From Mycobacterium deserti (GTDB lineage Bacteria; Actinomycetota; Actinomycetes; Mycobacteriales; Mycobacteriaceae): a stretch of DNA of 64,000 nt. Below, piece by piece: positions 10,764 through 17,897 of the stretch. Location of the stretch: contig NZ_JAODWD010000002.1 of NCBI RefSeq assembly GCF_025345615.1, positions 682,001-746,000 of the forward strand. The letters are read 5' to 3'. Within the stretch, counting starts at the first letter, position 1; each line of letters begins with the position of its first letter. The translations under genes were made by a program, and so were the position numbers. Under the pieces are notes generated by a model. It saw only the letters and a program-made list of their open reading frames with translations. It searched no databases and had not been told where the DNA came from.

Positions 10764-11150
10764 ACCGCCCGGCATGTCCGGAGATTTTGATGTGCACCAG
10801 GTTGGCTCGCCCGCCCGGCACACCCTCCGCCGACCTGCCGCCCAAGAACCGCATCCCGTCCGGGCTTGGTATGCCAACCTCGGGGAAGCCAGACTCCGGG
10901 CGACCCACGTGTCGCCGGCCGCGGCACTTCAGGTAGCCAAGGATCGCTCCTCGATCGATCAGCCTGGGCCGGGCCTTTTCAGATCTGACGCTCATTCATG
11001 TCGCGACAAGATAAACCCGGGTGTTTCCCTATGCCTGGAGGCATCGCCGCCGAGGTTGCCGCTGACGCCAGTAGCGAACGCTTGGTTCGTGCTTACCTTC
11101 GTCGGGGAGGCGAGCGCGGGCCGCGAGACGCGGACCTTCCCGACCAAATA
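10764..11150. other. Gene-poor stretch in the repeat island
   Basis: About 390 bp with no convincing gene. A minus-strand frame of 79 codons (10756-10995) is open but resembles nothing I know, and its ATG is only 15 nt past the inverted element at 11011-11031, too close for that element to be its promoter. The upstream part may hold decayed sequence of the 10530 remnant. Confidence 0.5.
11011..11031 (-). repeat. TAGGGAAACACC element copy 2, inverted
   Basis: Minus-strand copy (TAGGGAAACACC-CGG-GTTTAT). With copy 1 at 10481 it forms an inverted pair bounding 551 bp. At the 17-bp distance from its GTTTAT there is no TANNNT box, so this copy is probably not an active promoter. Confidence 0.6.
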
Positions 11151-11193
11151 TAGGGAAACACCTCGTTTATCGGCCGCTTCAAACTCCTACTGT
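11151..11193 (+). promoter_or_regulatory. TAGGGAAACACC promoter of secreted protein gene A
   Basis: Element copy 3 (11151-11170) ends in GTTTAT (11165-11170), followed by exactly 17 bp and TACTGT (11188-11193), a good mycobacterial TANNNT -10. The sequence just upstream, GGACCTTCCCGAC, is also shared with the copies before the other two paralogs. It starts a transcript about 33 nt before the ATG at 11233. Confidence 0.65.
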
Positions 11194-11232
11194 CGGATTG
11201 TCGGGAAGCCACCGCGTACCAGAGGAAGAGGG

Positions 11233-12045
11233 ATGGTCATGTCGACCGCCGCATTTAAGACGAACGGGTGTATCGCCGCATCGGCGACCGCGACGGTCGC
11301 CCGTACCTGCGCCGCTCTAGCAGCGGCGGTACTCGGCGCGGCGAGTCTCGGGGTCATCAACGCCGCGCCTGCGAGCGCAGCGTGCGCGAACTGGAAATTG
11401 CCCAGTCCTGAACTCGCGTTGAACCTGTCCAACGGCGAGACAGCGCTATTCTCGACATTCGGAAACATGGTCGGGACCGGCAAGGATCGCTTACTAGCAG
11501 CCCGTGGAGAATACGATGGGACTTCCAACGGTACGTTGGGTGGCTCCAGGCTCGACATCACCGTCACGTGGAAAGCCCGTTTCTTTAGGGCTGGCGCCGA
11601 TTTCCCTCCCGATGTCACAAGCAAGTTCACCGGCACCGTCGGAGACGACGGCATAGCGCGCGGCTCTGCCGTCGACAACAAGAATTTCCGCGTCGACTGG
11701 ACCTCGCGGGACCGCTTCGCGTGCGCAGACGCCCCGCCACCTCCGCCACCCCCGCAGTCGCCGCCCCCCCAGCAAGCGCCGCCGCCGCAGGCTCCGCCTG
11801 CCCCCAAACAGGGGCCGACGGTGACGCCCAAAGAGGGATTTGCCGGTGTCACCTTCACCGTCACGGATCGCAGCGGAGTCGCGTCGCAGTGCACCTACTC
11901 CTCGGAAGGGTTCACCAAGAGCTTCGGCCTACCGGCCAACGGCACGGTCGACGTCGCCGTTCCGGCTATCCGGCAGTTCAAGAACCGGACCGGCACCATC
12001 ACGTGCGACAACGGAACGAGTACGCCTACGTCGGTCTTCTACTGA
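11233..12045 (+). CDS. Secreted two-domain protein A of the repeat family
   Basis: 270 residues. Sec signal peptide with a long polar start, hydrophobic core at residues 27-45 and likely cleavage after A-S-A (49). An N-terminal domain follows (about 50-160: C-A-N-W-K .. N-L-S-N-G-E-T-A .. F-T-G-T-V-G-D-D-G-x-A-R-G .. V-D-W-T-S-R-D-R-F-A-C), with a Cys near each end that may pair. Then comes a Pro/Gln linker (about 162-196) and a C-terminal domain of about 75 residues ending T-P-T-S-V-F-Y, with two Cys and a beta-rich, Ig-like pattern. AGGAAGAGGG precedes ATG 11233; ATG 11239 is an alternative. The N-terminus is nearly identical to protein B and the C-terminal domain to gene C. Function unknown; exported or surface-located. 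Confidence 0.85.
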   Translation: MVMSTAAFKTNGCIAASATATVARTCAALAAAVLGAASLGVINAAPASAACANWKLPSPELALNLSNGETALFSTFGNMVGTGKDRLLAARGEYDGTSNGTLGGSRLDITVTWKARFFRAGADFPPDVTSKFTGTVGDDGIARGSAVDNKNFRVDWTSRDRFACADAPPPPPPPQSPPPQQAPPPQAPPAPKQGPTVTPKEGFAGVTFTVTDRSGVASQCTYSSEGFTKSFGLPANGTVDVAVPAIRQFKNRTGTITCDNGTSTPTSVFY

Positions 12046-12059
12046 TCATCGCTTTGCGG

Positions 12060-12190
12060 TGAAAACCGCCCAAGCGCCGGGTCGAGCACTCGACGCATGA
12101 CGCGGATCGGGCAACGAGGACCCGTCGCGGTGGCCAGGCGTCCATTCCGCAGTGATCAGCTCGCAGCCCAGACGCTCGGCGAGCGGTGTT
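12060..12190 (-). pseudogene. vapC (PIN toxin) 3'-end remnant, copy 1
   Basis: On the minus strand the conceptual translation contains L-A-E-R-L-G-C-E-L-I-T-A followed, after a one-base frame change, by G-R-L-A-T-A-T-G-P-R-C-P-I-R-V. This is the typical C-terminal tail of PIN-domain VapC toxins. The catalytic N-terminal part is missing, so it is a dead fragment. A second copy of the same fragment lies downstream of gene C (14072-14210), in the same antisense position, so fragment and upstream gene end were duplicated together. Confidence 0.55.
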
Positions 12191-12316
12191 CCCGTCGTGC
12201 TCGACACCCGGGTCACCGCTGGGAACGGTCGGCGACAAGCGTCAAGAAAACCTCCCGGCCACATGCCTGCTGGCTCCGCCGCGGACCGTCACAAGCGGAC
12301 CTTCCCGACGAAAACA

Positions 12317-12359
12317 TAGGGAAACACCCGGTTTATCGGCCGCCCCTGACTCCTACTGT
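12317..12359 (+). promoter_or_regulatory. TAGGGAAACACC promoter of secreted protein gene B
   Basis: Element copy 4 (12317-12336) with GTTTAT (12331-12336), a 17-bp spacer and TACTGT (12354-12359). The spacer, the -10 and the following GTCGGATTGTCGGGAA are almost identical to promoter A. About 40 nt of leader precede ATG 12399. Confidence 0.65.
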
Positions 12360-12398
12360 CGGATTGTCGGGAATCCAACGCGTACCGAAGGAACAGGG

Positions 12399-13142
12399 AT
12401 GGCCATGTCGACCGCATCTAAGACGAACGGGTGCATCGCCGCACCGGCGACCGCGACGGTCGCCCGTACCTGCGCCGCTCTAGCAGCGGCGGTGCTCGGC
12501 GCGGCTAGCCTCGGGGTCATCAACGCCGGGTCTGCGGGCGCAGCGTGCGCGGACTGGAAGATGGCTCCCGAACTCGTGTTGAACCTTTCCAACGGCCAGA
12601 CCGCGATATTCCAGACATCCGGAAATCGCGTGGAGGCCGGGACACTGTTGGTACCCGGCAACACCCGTTACTCCGGGAACACCAGCGGCCGTCCGATGAG
12701 TGGCTCCAACATCGACTTCGGCGTCTCATGGCGCCGTGTGGCCGGTAACTTCGGCGGCGAGAACGGGGCGTTCAGCGTTGCCCGCTTTACGGGGACCGTC
12801 GGCGACGACGGCACAGCGCGCGGGCAGGCACTCGACAATGAGAATGCACGCGTTGACTGGGTCTCGCGAGACCGCTTCACATGCGCAGTAGCGCCGACCC
12901 CGCCACCGCAACAGGCGCCGCCTCCGCCTCCGCAGCAGGCACCACCGCAGGCTCCCGCAGCCCTAACGGCCACGGTGACCGGCGATGTCGATGTCTACGA
13001 CGCGCCCGGCGGCGGCGGAAACATCATCGGCATCCTGCGACAGGGAGAAGTGGTCAAGGTGATCAGGGCATGCCCCTCAAATGACTGGTGCGCACTGGCC
13101 GACGGCCGCTTCGCGTGGGGAGAGTTCTTCAAGAACAACTGA
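12399..13142 (+). CDS. Secreted protein B of the repeat family, SH3b C-terminus
   Basis: 247 residues. Signal peptide and first about 75 residues nearly identical to protein A (K-T-N-G-C-I-A-A .. A-A-V-L-G-A-A-S-L-G-V-I-N-A), followed by the same type of N-terminal domain (F-T-G-T-V-G-D-D-G-T-A-R-G .. V-D-W-V-S-R-D-R-F-T-C). After a Pro/Gln linker the C-terminus differs: a bacterial SH3-like domain (V-D-V-Y-D-A-P-G-G-G-G-N-I-I-G-I-L-R-Q-G-E-V-V-K-V .. C-x5-W-C .. G-R-F-A-W-G). SH3b domains often bind peptidoglycan or peptides, so a cell-wall role is plausible. AAGGAACAGGG precedes ATG 12399 (ATG 12405 is possible). Confidence 0.85.
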   Translation: MAMSTASKTNGCIAAPATATVARTCAALAAAVLGAASLGVINAGSAGAACADWKMAPELVLNLSNGQTAIFQTSGNRVEAGTLLVPGNTRYSGNTSGRPMSGSNIDFGVSWRRVAGNFGGENGAFSVARFTGTVGDDGTARGQALDNENARVDWVSRDRFTCAVAPTPPPQQAPPPPPQQAPPQAPAALTATVTGDVDVYDAPGGGGNIIGILRQGEVVKVIRACPSNDWCALADGRFAWGEFFKNN

Positions 13143-13443
13143 CAGCGAAAGAACCGCCGAGCTGCGTGCAACGCGCTGGGGCCATGCATCGATCACGAAC
13201 AATTGATTGATTTGTGGGCGTCCTACTCGTCCGTCAGGCGAGACCCTGACCATTCAACAAATTCCGCGGACATTCCCGACGAAAACATAGGGAAACACCC
13301 CGTTCATAACCAGCCCAACGCCATTAACGTCAAACCCGGTCGGAAACGACCCTCGACGGTGAAATGCCAACAAATTTCAATTGCGCTGACGGCCTTGTGA
13401 TTGAATTCGCGAGTCCACGGCCTGACAGGCAAGAGGAACACCC
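13143..13443. other. Intergenic region between secreted genes B and C
   Basis: 301 bp containing the gene C promoter (listed separately) and an AT-richer leader (13331-13443) than the surroundings. No open reading frame with coding character is seen. Confidence 0.6.
13288..13330 (+). promoter_or_regulatory. TAGGGAAACACC promoter of gene C
   Basis: Element copy 5 (13288-13307) ending in GTTCAT (13302-13307), 17-bp spacer, TAACGT (13325-13330). The spacer and -10 sequences differ from promoters A and B, yet spacing and the TANNNT form are kept, which argues that these positions are under selection. A leader of about 107 nt would precede ATG 13444. Confidence 0.6.
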
Positions 13444-14004
13444 ATGTCCATGAACACCAAACCGAAGACGCTGGTCGCTGGCTCGGCAGGGGCAATCAGT
13501 GCAATCGGCTGTCGGCGGGGAATGAGGTTGCGTTCACCGTTGACTGGAATGGACCTCCCATTGGCCAATACGTGGGCACGTTCGACCCGGGTGGCAACGT
13601 ACGCGGGGGTTTCAACCAAGACCTGAGGGCCCGTTCCAAAGGCGACCTGGGACTCAGTGACACCGTTCACGTGCGTCGCGGCCGCCGCGCCACCTCCGCC
13701 ATCCCAGCAAGCCCCGCCGCCGTCCCAGCAGCAAGTGCCAACACCTGTCGAATCCAAGAAACCCCTCCAAAGCCCGACAGTGACGACGAAGGAGGGACTT
13801 GCCGGTGTCACCTTCGCCGTCACCGACCGCAGCGGGGTCGCGTCGGAGTGCGACTACTCATCCGAAGGGTTCGACAACAGCTTCGGACTGCCCGCCAACG
13901 GATCCGTCGACGTCTTCGTTCCGGCTATCCGCCAGTTCAAGAACCGGACCGGCACTATCGCGTGCGACAACGGAACAAGCACTCCGACCTCGGTCTTCTA
14001 CTGA
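13444..14004 (+). pseudogene. Gene C: frameshifted paralog of the secreted family
   Basis: The ATG frame (13444) gives a short signal-like start and stops at 13626. The family's N-terminal domain signature (V-D-W-N-G-P-P-I-G-Q-Y-V-G-T-F-D-P-G-G-N-V-R-G) runs in a different frame from about 13490 to 13625. The last part of that domain (A-T-W-D-S-V-T-P-F-T-C) and the Pro-rich linker plus C-terminal domain, which ends S-V-F-Y like protein A, are back in the first frame up to 14004. Two compensating shifts, or sequencing errors, are needed. The frame starting at GTG 13657 could still make a truncated 115-residue protein, but without a signal peptide. Confidence 0.65.
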
Positions 14005-14071
14005 TCAGAGCGAAGGCAGCTCGGCGTCAGTCAGCGATCCTCAACTCTCGCGCTAATTTGAGCCTCGCCTC

Positions 14072-14210
14072 AGCGCATGCCTCGGATCAGGCAGCGAGGA
14101 CCAGTCGCGGTAGACAGGCGTCCGTGCACGATTATCAGCTCGCAGCCCAGACGCTCGGCCAACGCGACGTAGCAGGAGTCGTAGGGCTGACGACGGAACG
14201 AGGGGTTCTA
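14072..14210 (-). pseudogene. vapC (PIN toxin) 3'-end remnant, copy 2
   Basis: The minus-strand frame reads P-Y-D-S-C-Y-V-A-L-A-E-R-L-G-C-E-L then I-I-V-H-G-R-L-S-T-A-T-G-P-R-C-L-I-R-G-M-R-stop, the typical tail of a VapC PIN-domain toxin. No catalytic N-terminal half and no vapB antitoxin are present. About 80% of the bases from 14077 to 14167 match the copy at 12096-12186 by eye. Confidence 0.6.
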
Positions 14211-14231
14211 TGGATCGTGAGCCGGCCGACC

Positions 14232-15245
14232 TCACATGGTCAAGACCATTCGGTAGCGTGCGCGGCCCTCCTCCATGGCGGCATAGGCCTCGGCAGCCTG
14301 GGCCAGCGGCAGTTCCTCGATCTTGGCCCGCACCCCGGACTGGACAGCGAAGTGCATGGTCTCCTCGACGTCGCGTGACGTGCCCGACGGATGTCCCGTG
14401 ACGCGGCGGCCCGTCAGGATCAAGTCAGCAGGGCTGATCGGCAACGGGTCGAACGTCACCCCCACGATGACGAGTTCCCCTTCCGGACCGAGGCTGCCGA
14501 CGGTCTGGCCGATCGCGGCGGAGTTCGCCGCCGTCGCGAGCACGACGGCGGCCCCACCGAGATCCTGGAGCGCGGTCGCGACGTCCTGGGCCCTCGAGTC
14601 GATGTAATGGTGCGCCCCGAGCGCAAGCGCATCGTCGGTCTTCTCGGCCCCGCGGGCGATCGCCACCGTCTCGAATCCCATCGCCGCTGCCCACTGCACA
14701 CCGAGATGCCCTAGGCCGCCGATGCCAAGGACGGCTACCAGGTCCCCCGGCTGCGCGGCCGTCTTACGCAGCCCGTTGAAGGTCGTCACCCCCGCACAGC
14801 CCATCGGGGCGGCCTCGGCGAACGACAGACCGTCCGGAATACGAGCCAGTGCGTTGGCCGGTGCGGTGACGGACTCCGCATAGCCGCCCGGGTAAGCCAG
14901 GCTCGGCACCTGAAAGTTCACGCACTGCATGAACTTGCCCTTCCGGCACGGCACGCATTTGTTGCAGACGCCGCCGAACCATCCCAGCGCGACCCGGTCG
15001 CCGACGGCGAAATCGTCGACCCCGTCTCCGACTTCGGCGATCGTCCCCGCGACCTCGTGGCCCGGGGTCACCGGCCACGTCATGTCCGGGAAGCCGCCGT
15101 TGACCACGCCGTGGTCGGTTCCGCACACACCGCATGCGGCCACTGAAACCCTTACATGGTCGCGCGGCGGCGGACTGGTCTCGACTTCGGTGAGCACCAG
15201 CGAAGCGCCTGCGGATTCGACGTATACGGCCTTGTGCGTGGACAT
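14232..15245 (-). CDS. Zinc-dependent alcohol dehydrogenase (MDR superfamily)
   Basis: 337 residues. The catalytic zinc site is C-G-V-C-G-T-D followed by T-P-G-H-E-V-A-G. The structural zinc lobe has four cysteines in C-N-K-C-V-P-C-R-K-G-K-F-M-Q-C. The Rossmann motif is G-I-G-G-L-G-H-L-G. This is the layout of propanol-preferring or broad alcohol dehydrogenases of the Adh/CAD type; cofactor preference is not certain. ATG start at 15245. It flanks the accessory island on the right and is divergent from the DedA gene with an 85-bp gap. Confidence 0.9.
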   Translation of the reverse strand: MSTHKAVYVESAGASLVLTEVETSPPPRDHVRVSVAACGVCGTDHGVVNGGFPDMTWPVTPGHEVAGTIAEVGDGVDDFAVGDRVALGWFGGVCNKCVPCRKGKFMQCVNFQVPSLAYPGGYAESVTAPANALARIPDGLSFAEAAPMGCAGVTTFNGLRKTAAQPGDLVAVLGIGGLGHLGVQWAAAMGFETVAIARGAEKTDDALALGAHHYIDSRAQDVATALQDLGGAAVVLATAANSAAIGQTVGSLGPEGELVIVGVTFDPLPISPADLILTGRRVTGHPSGTSRDVEETMHFAVQSGVRAKIEELPLAQAAEAYAAMEEGRARYRMVLTM

Positions 15246-15330
15246 ACTCGGACCCTATCGACGCCGATATTGCATCGCTTGATATCGGCGTTTCAGGCTT
15301 CGTGGACCACGGCCGGTATCTTGAAGCATT

Positions 15331-16053
15331 GTGACGACCTCGGCCCTCGCGGCGACCGATCAGCTGGCGCTGATGCCCGATTTCCTCGACCCGATGAAGT
15401 TGCTCGGCTACTTCGGCGCCTGGGCCCTGGTGGGCCTGCTCGTCGTCATCTTCGTCGAATCGGGAGTGCTGTTCCCGGTCCTGCCCGGCGACTCGCTGCT
15501 GTTCGTCGCGGGCATGCTTGCCGCGGGCACGGCCGCGCTGGCCGAAGAAGGCGGCGACGTCATCAACTTTCAACTCTGGCAGCTGCTGGTGTTCATCCCG
15601 ATCGCCGCCATCCTGGGCGGCCAGGTCGGCTACTGGATCGGCCGCAACCTCGGCACCGCGATGTTCAAACCCGACGCCCGCGTCCTCAAGCAGAAATATC
15701 TCGAGGAGGCCCACCTGTTCTTCGAGCAGCGCGGCCCGTTTGCGATCGTCATCGCGCGGTTCGTGCCGATCGTGCGGACACTCGCACCACTGACAGCCGG
15801 CGCCGCCCGGATGAGCTACCCGGTGTTCACCTTGTTCAACGTCGTCGGCGCCGTCGTGTGGGGCGTCGGACTGACCCTGCTCGGATTCTGGCTCGGCCGG
15901 TTCGAGATCGTTCAACAACTGCTCGAGCCCATCGTCATCGCGATCGTGGTGGTGTCTGTTCTCCCGATGTTGATCGAGTGGTACAAGCGCCGTCGCGCGG
16001 CCAGGCGAGCAGGAATCCCCGCGCCCCCGATCGATTCCGGCGAGCAGGCTTAG
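15331..16053 (+). CDS. DedA-family membrane protein (Rv0364-like)
   Basis: 240 residues with four to five hydrophobic segments. DedA signatures are visible: E-S-G-V-L-F-P-V-L-P-G-D-S-L-L-F near residue 50, G-x-Q-V-G-Y-W-I-G-R, and the R-F-V-P-I-V-R-T-L-A-P-L-T-A-G-A-A-R-M stretch near residue 150. DedA proteins act in membrane homeostasis; some have been shown to be polyprenyl-phosphate or phospholipid transporters. GTG start 15331. The stop overlaps the convergent nhaA stop by four bases (TTAG). Confidence 0.9.
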   Translation: MTTSALAATDQLALMPDFLDPMKLLGYFGAWALVGLLVVIFVESGVLFPVLPGDSLLFVAGMLAAGTAALAEEGGDVINFQLWQLLVFIPIAAILGGQVGYWIGRNLGTAMFKPDARVLKQKYLEEAHLFFEQRGPFAIVIARFVPIVRTLAPLTAGAARMSYPVFTLFNVVGAVVWGVGLTLLGFWLGRFEIVQQLLEPIVIAIVVVSVLPMLIEWYKRRRAARRAGIPAPPIDSGEQA

Positions 16054-17897
16054 CGACCCGCCTCCAGCGCACGGATCAGGCTGGCGGCATCCCATGGCCC
16101 CTTGTGCCGCTTGCCGTTGACGAAGAACGTCGGTGTGGAGTTCAGATCCATCAACTCGGCGTCCTGCGCGTCGTCCTGCACCCGGTGCAGCACCCGTGAC
16201 GAGTGCACGCGCACGTCCTGGTCGAACTGATCGATGTCACAGCCGATTGCCACGGCATAGCGATACATGTCCGACCACTCCAGATCGTCCTGGTGGGCGA
16301 ACAGCTCCCGGCCCATCTCGAAGAACTTGCCTTGCAACGCGGCGGCCTCACTGGCGCGCGCGGCGTCGAATGCGCGCGGGTGTGCGCGTTCGAGCGGAAA
16401 GTGGCGCCAGACGTAGACCAATCGGTCACCGAGATGAGCGCGCACCTCGTCGATAGCGCCGGTGGCGCGGCTGCAGAAGGGACACTCGTAGTCGCCGTAC
16501 TCGACCAGTGTCAGCGGGGCGTCCGGATTTCCCCTGATGTGGTCGCGGTCCGCGTCGATCGGGCGCAGCAGCTTCAGGCCGACGGGGTCCGGCGGGTTGA
16601 ACCGGTCGGTGAGCCGGAACACCGCCCATCCCAGTGCGAACGCGAGCACCGAGGCGATCAGCACGCCGATGCGGGCCTGGTCCTGGCGCATGGGCTCGCT
16701 GATGGCGATGTCGACGATGAACAGCGAGATGGTGAAGCCGATACCGGAGAGCGCGGCGCCCCCGGCGATCCGGCGCAGGCCGAGCCCGGGCGCCAACTGC
16801 CCCATGCCGGTGCGCCTCATCAACCACGTCGCGCCCGTGATGCCGACGAACTTTCCGACGACCAGACCCGCGACGACACCCCACGTCAGTGGCGAGCGCA
16901 GCGCCGCCTGCACACTGTCGGCATCCAACCGCACCCCGGCGTTGACCAAGGCGAACAGCGGCAGCACCACGAACGACACGTAGGGTCCGACATCGGTCTG
17001 CAGTCGTTCGTTGATCGAAATCGATTCGCGTAGGCCGCGAGTCGCCGCCCGGGCGTACTCCGAGTTCGGCGACTGCCGAAACGCGCGGATCAACTCGACT
17101 GTGCGTTCGACCTGTCTGCGCTCGGGGGTGAAGACCGGAATCAGCAGCGCCAGCGCGACCCCCGCAAGGGTCGGGTGGATGCCCGCCAGAAACAGCGCGA
17201 CCCACAGCGCGAACCCGAGAATCGCATAGGCCGGGCCGCGGGCGACCGGCATGAACCGCACGAGCGCCATCGCGCCGATCAGGGCCGCCGATATCACCAG
17301 CGGGAGTACCTGAATGCTCTCGGAGTAGAACAGCGCGATCACGCCCAACGCGCCGACGTCGTCGACGACCGCCAACGTGAGCAGGAAAATCCGTACGCGC
17401 GCAGGGAACTTCGGCTTGATGATCGCCAGCGCGCCGACCAGGAACGCGGTGTCGGTGGAGATCACCACCCCCCACGCCTGGGCGTTCTCGCCGGTCGGGT
17501 TGAGCACCAGGAAGATGGCGGCGGGTATCGCCAACCCGGCGATCGCGGCGACGACGGGCACGGCCGCCCTGCCCCGGTCGGTCAGTTCACCGATCGCGAA
17601 CTCGCGTGTCACCTCCAACCCGACGATGAAGAAGAAGAACGTCATCAAGCCGTCGTTGATCAGGTGTTTGACGGTCAGTTCGAAGTGGTGCGCACCGAAG
17701 GTGATGCCGACATGGGTGTCGAGCAGGGACCAATAGCTCTCTGCCCACGGCGAATTGGCCCACAAGATCGCGACAACGGTGGACAGGAGCAACAGCACCG
17801 CGGCTCTGTTCTCGCCGCCCTTGGCCGCCTTGGGGTCCCGGGTGAAGCGAGCCGGCAGCAGGCGGATGACTCGCGGCGGCGCGTCGGACGAAGTCAC
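16050..17897 (-). CDS. nhaA: NhaA Na+/H+ antiporter fused to a DsbA-like domain
   Basis: 615 residues. Residues 1-420 are an NhaA antiporter: S-T-D-T-A-F (ion-path Asp), V-V-D-D-V-G-A-L (the Asp pair equivalent to E. coli D163/D164), S-G-I-G-F-T-I-S-L-F-I. Residues 440-610 form a DsbA/thioredoxin-like domain with active site Y-E-C-P-F-C-S, W-R-H-F-P-L-E and the cis-Pro loop S-T-P-T-F-F-V-N-G. Lone NhaA is about 390 residues. The E. coli NhaA topology would place the C-terminus in the cytoplasm. GTG 17897 overlaps the stop of the upstream GH76 gene by four bases, so the two are coupled. Confidence 0.93.
   Translation of the reverse strand: MTSSDAPPRVIRLLPARFTRDPKAAKGGENRAAVLLLLSTVVAILWANSPWAESYWSLLDTHVGITFGAHHFELTVKHLINDGLMTFFFFIVGLEVTREFAIGELTDRGRAAVPVVAAIAGLAIPAAIFLVLNPTGENAQAWGVVISTDTAFLVGALAIIKPKFPARVRIFLLTLAVVDDVGALGVIALFYSESIQVLPLVISAALIGAMALVRFMPVARGPAYAILGFALWVALFLAGIHPTLAGVALALLIPVFTPERRQVERTVELIRAFRQSPNSEYARAATRGLRESISINERLQTDVGPYVSFVVLPLFALVNAGVRLDADSVQAALRSPLTWGVVAGLVVGKFVGITGATWLMRRTGMGQLAPGLGLRRIAGGAALSGIGFTISLFIVDIAISEPMRQDQARIGVLIASVLAFALGWAVFRLTDRFNPPDPVGLKLLRPIDADRDHIRGNPDAPLTLVEYGDYECPFCSRATGAIDEVRAHLGDRLVYVWRHFPLERAHPRAFDAARASEAAALQGKFFEMGRELFAHQDDLEWSDMYRYAVAIGCDIDQFDQDVRVHSSRVLHRVQDDAQDAELMDLNSTPTFFVNGKRHKGPWDAASLIRALEAGR

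Noticed and set aside
10756..10995. 79-codon minus-strand frame behind the inverted element
   Set aside because: No recognisable motif, no ribosome site, and the start is too near the element for it to be the promoter. Left as unassigned.
10612..11232. Upstream extension of secreted protein A
   Set aside because: The frame is open but runs through the promoter element; the signal peptide begins at 11233.
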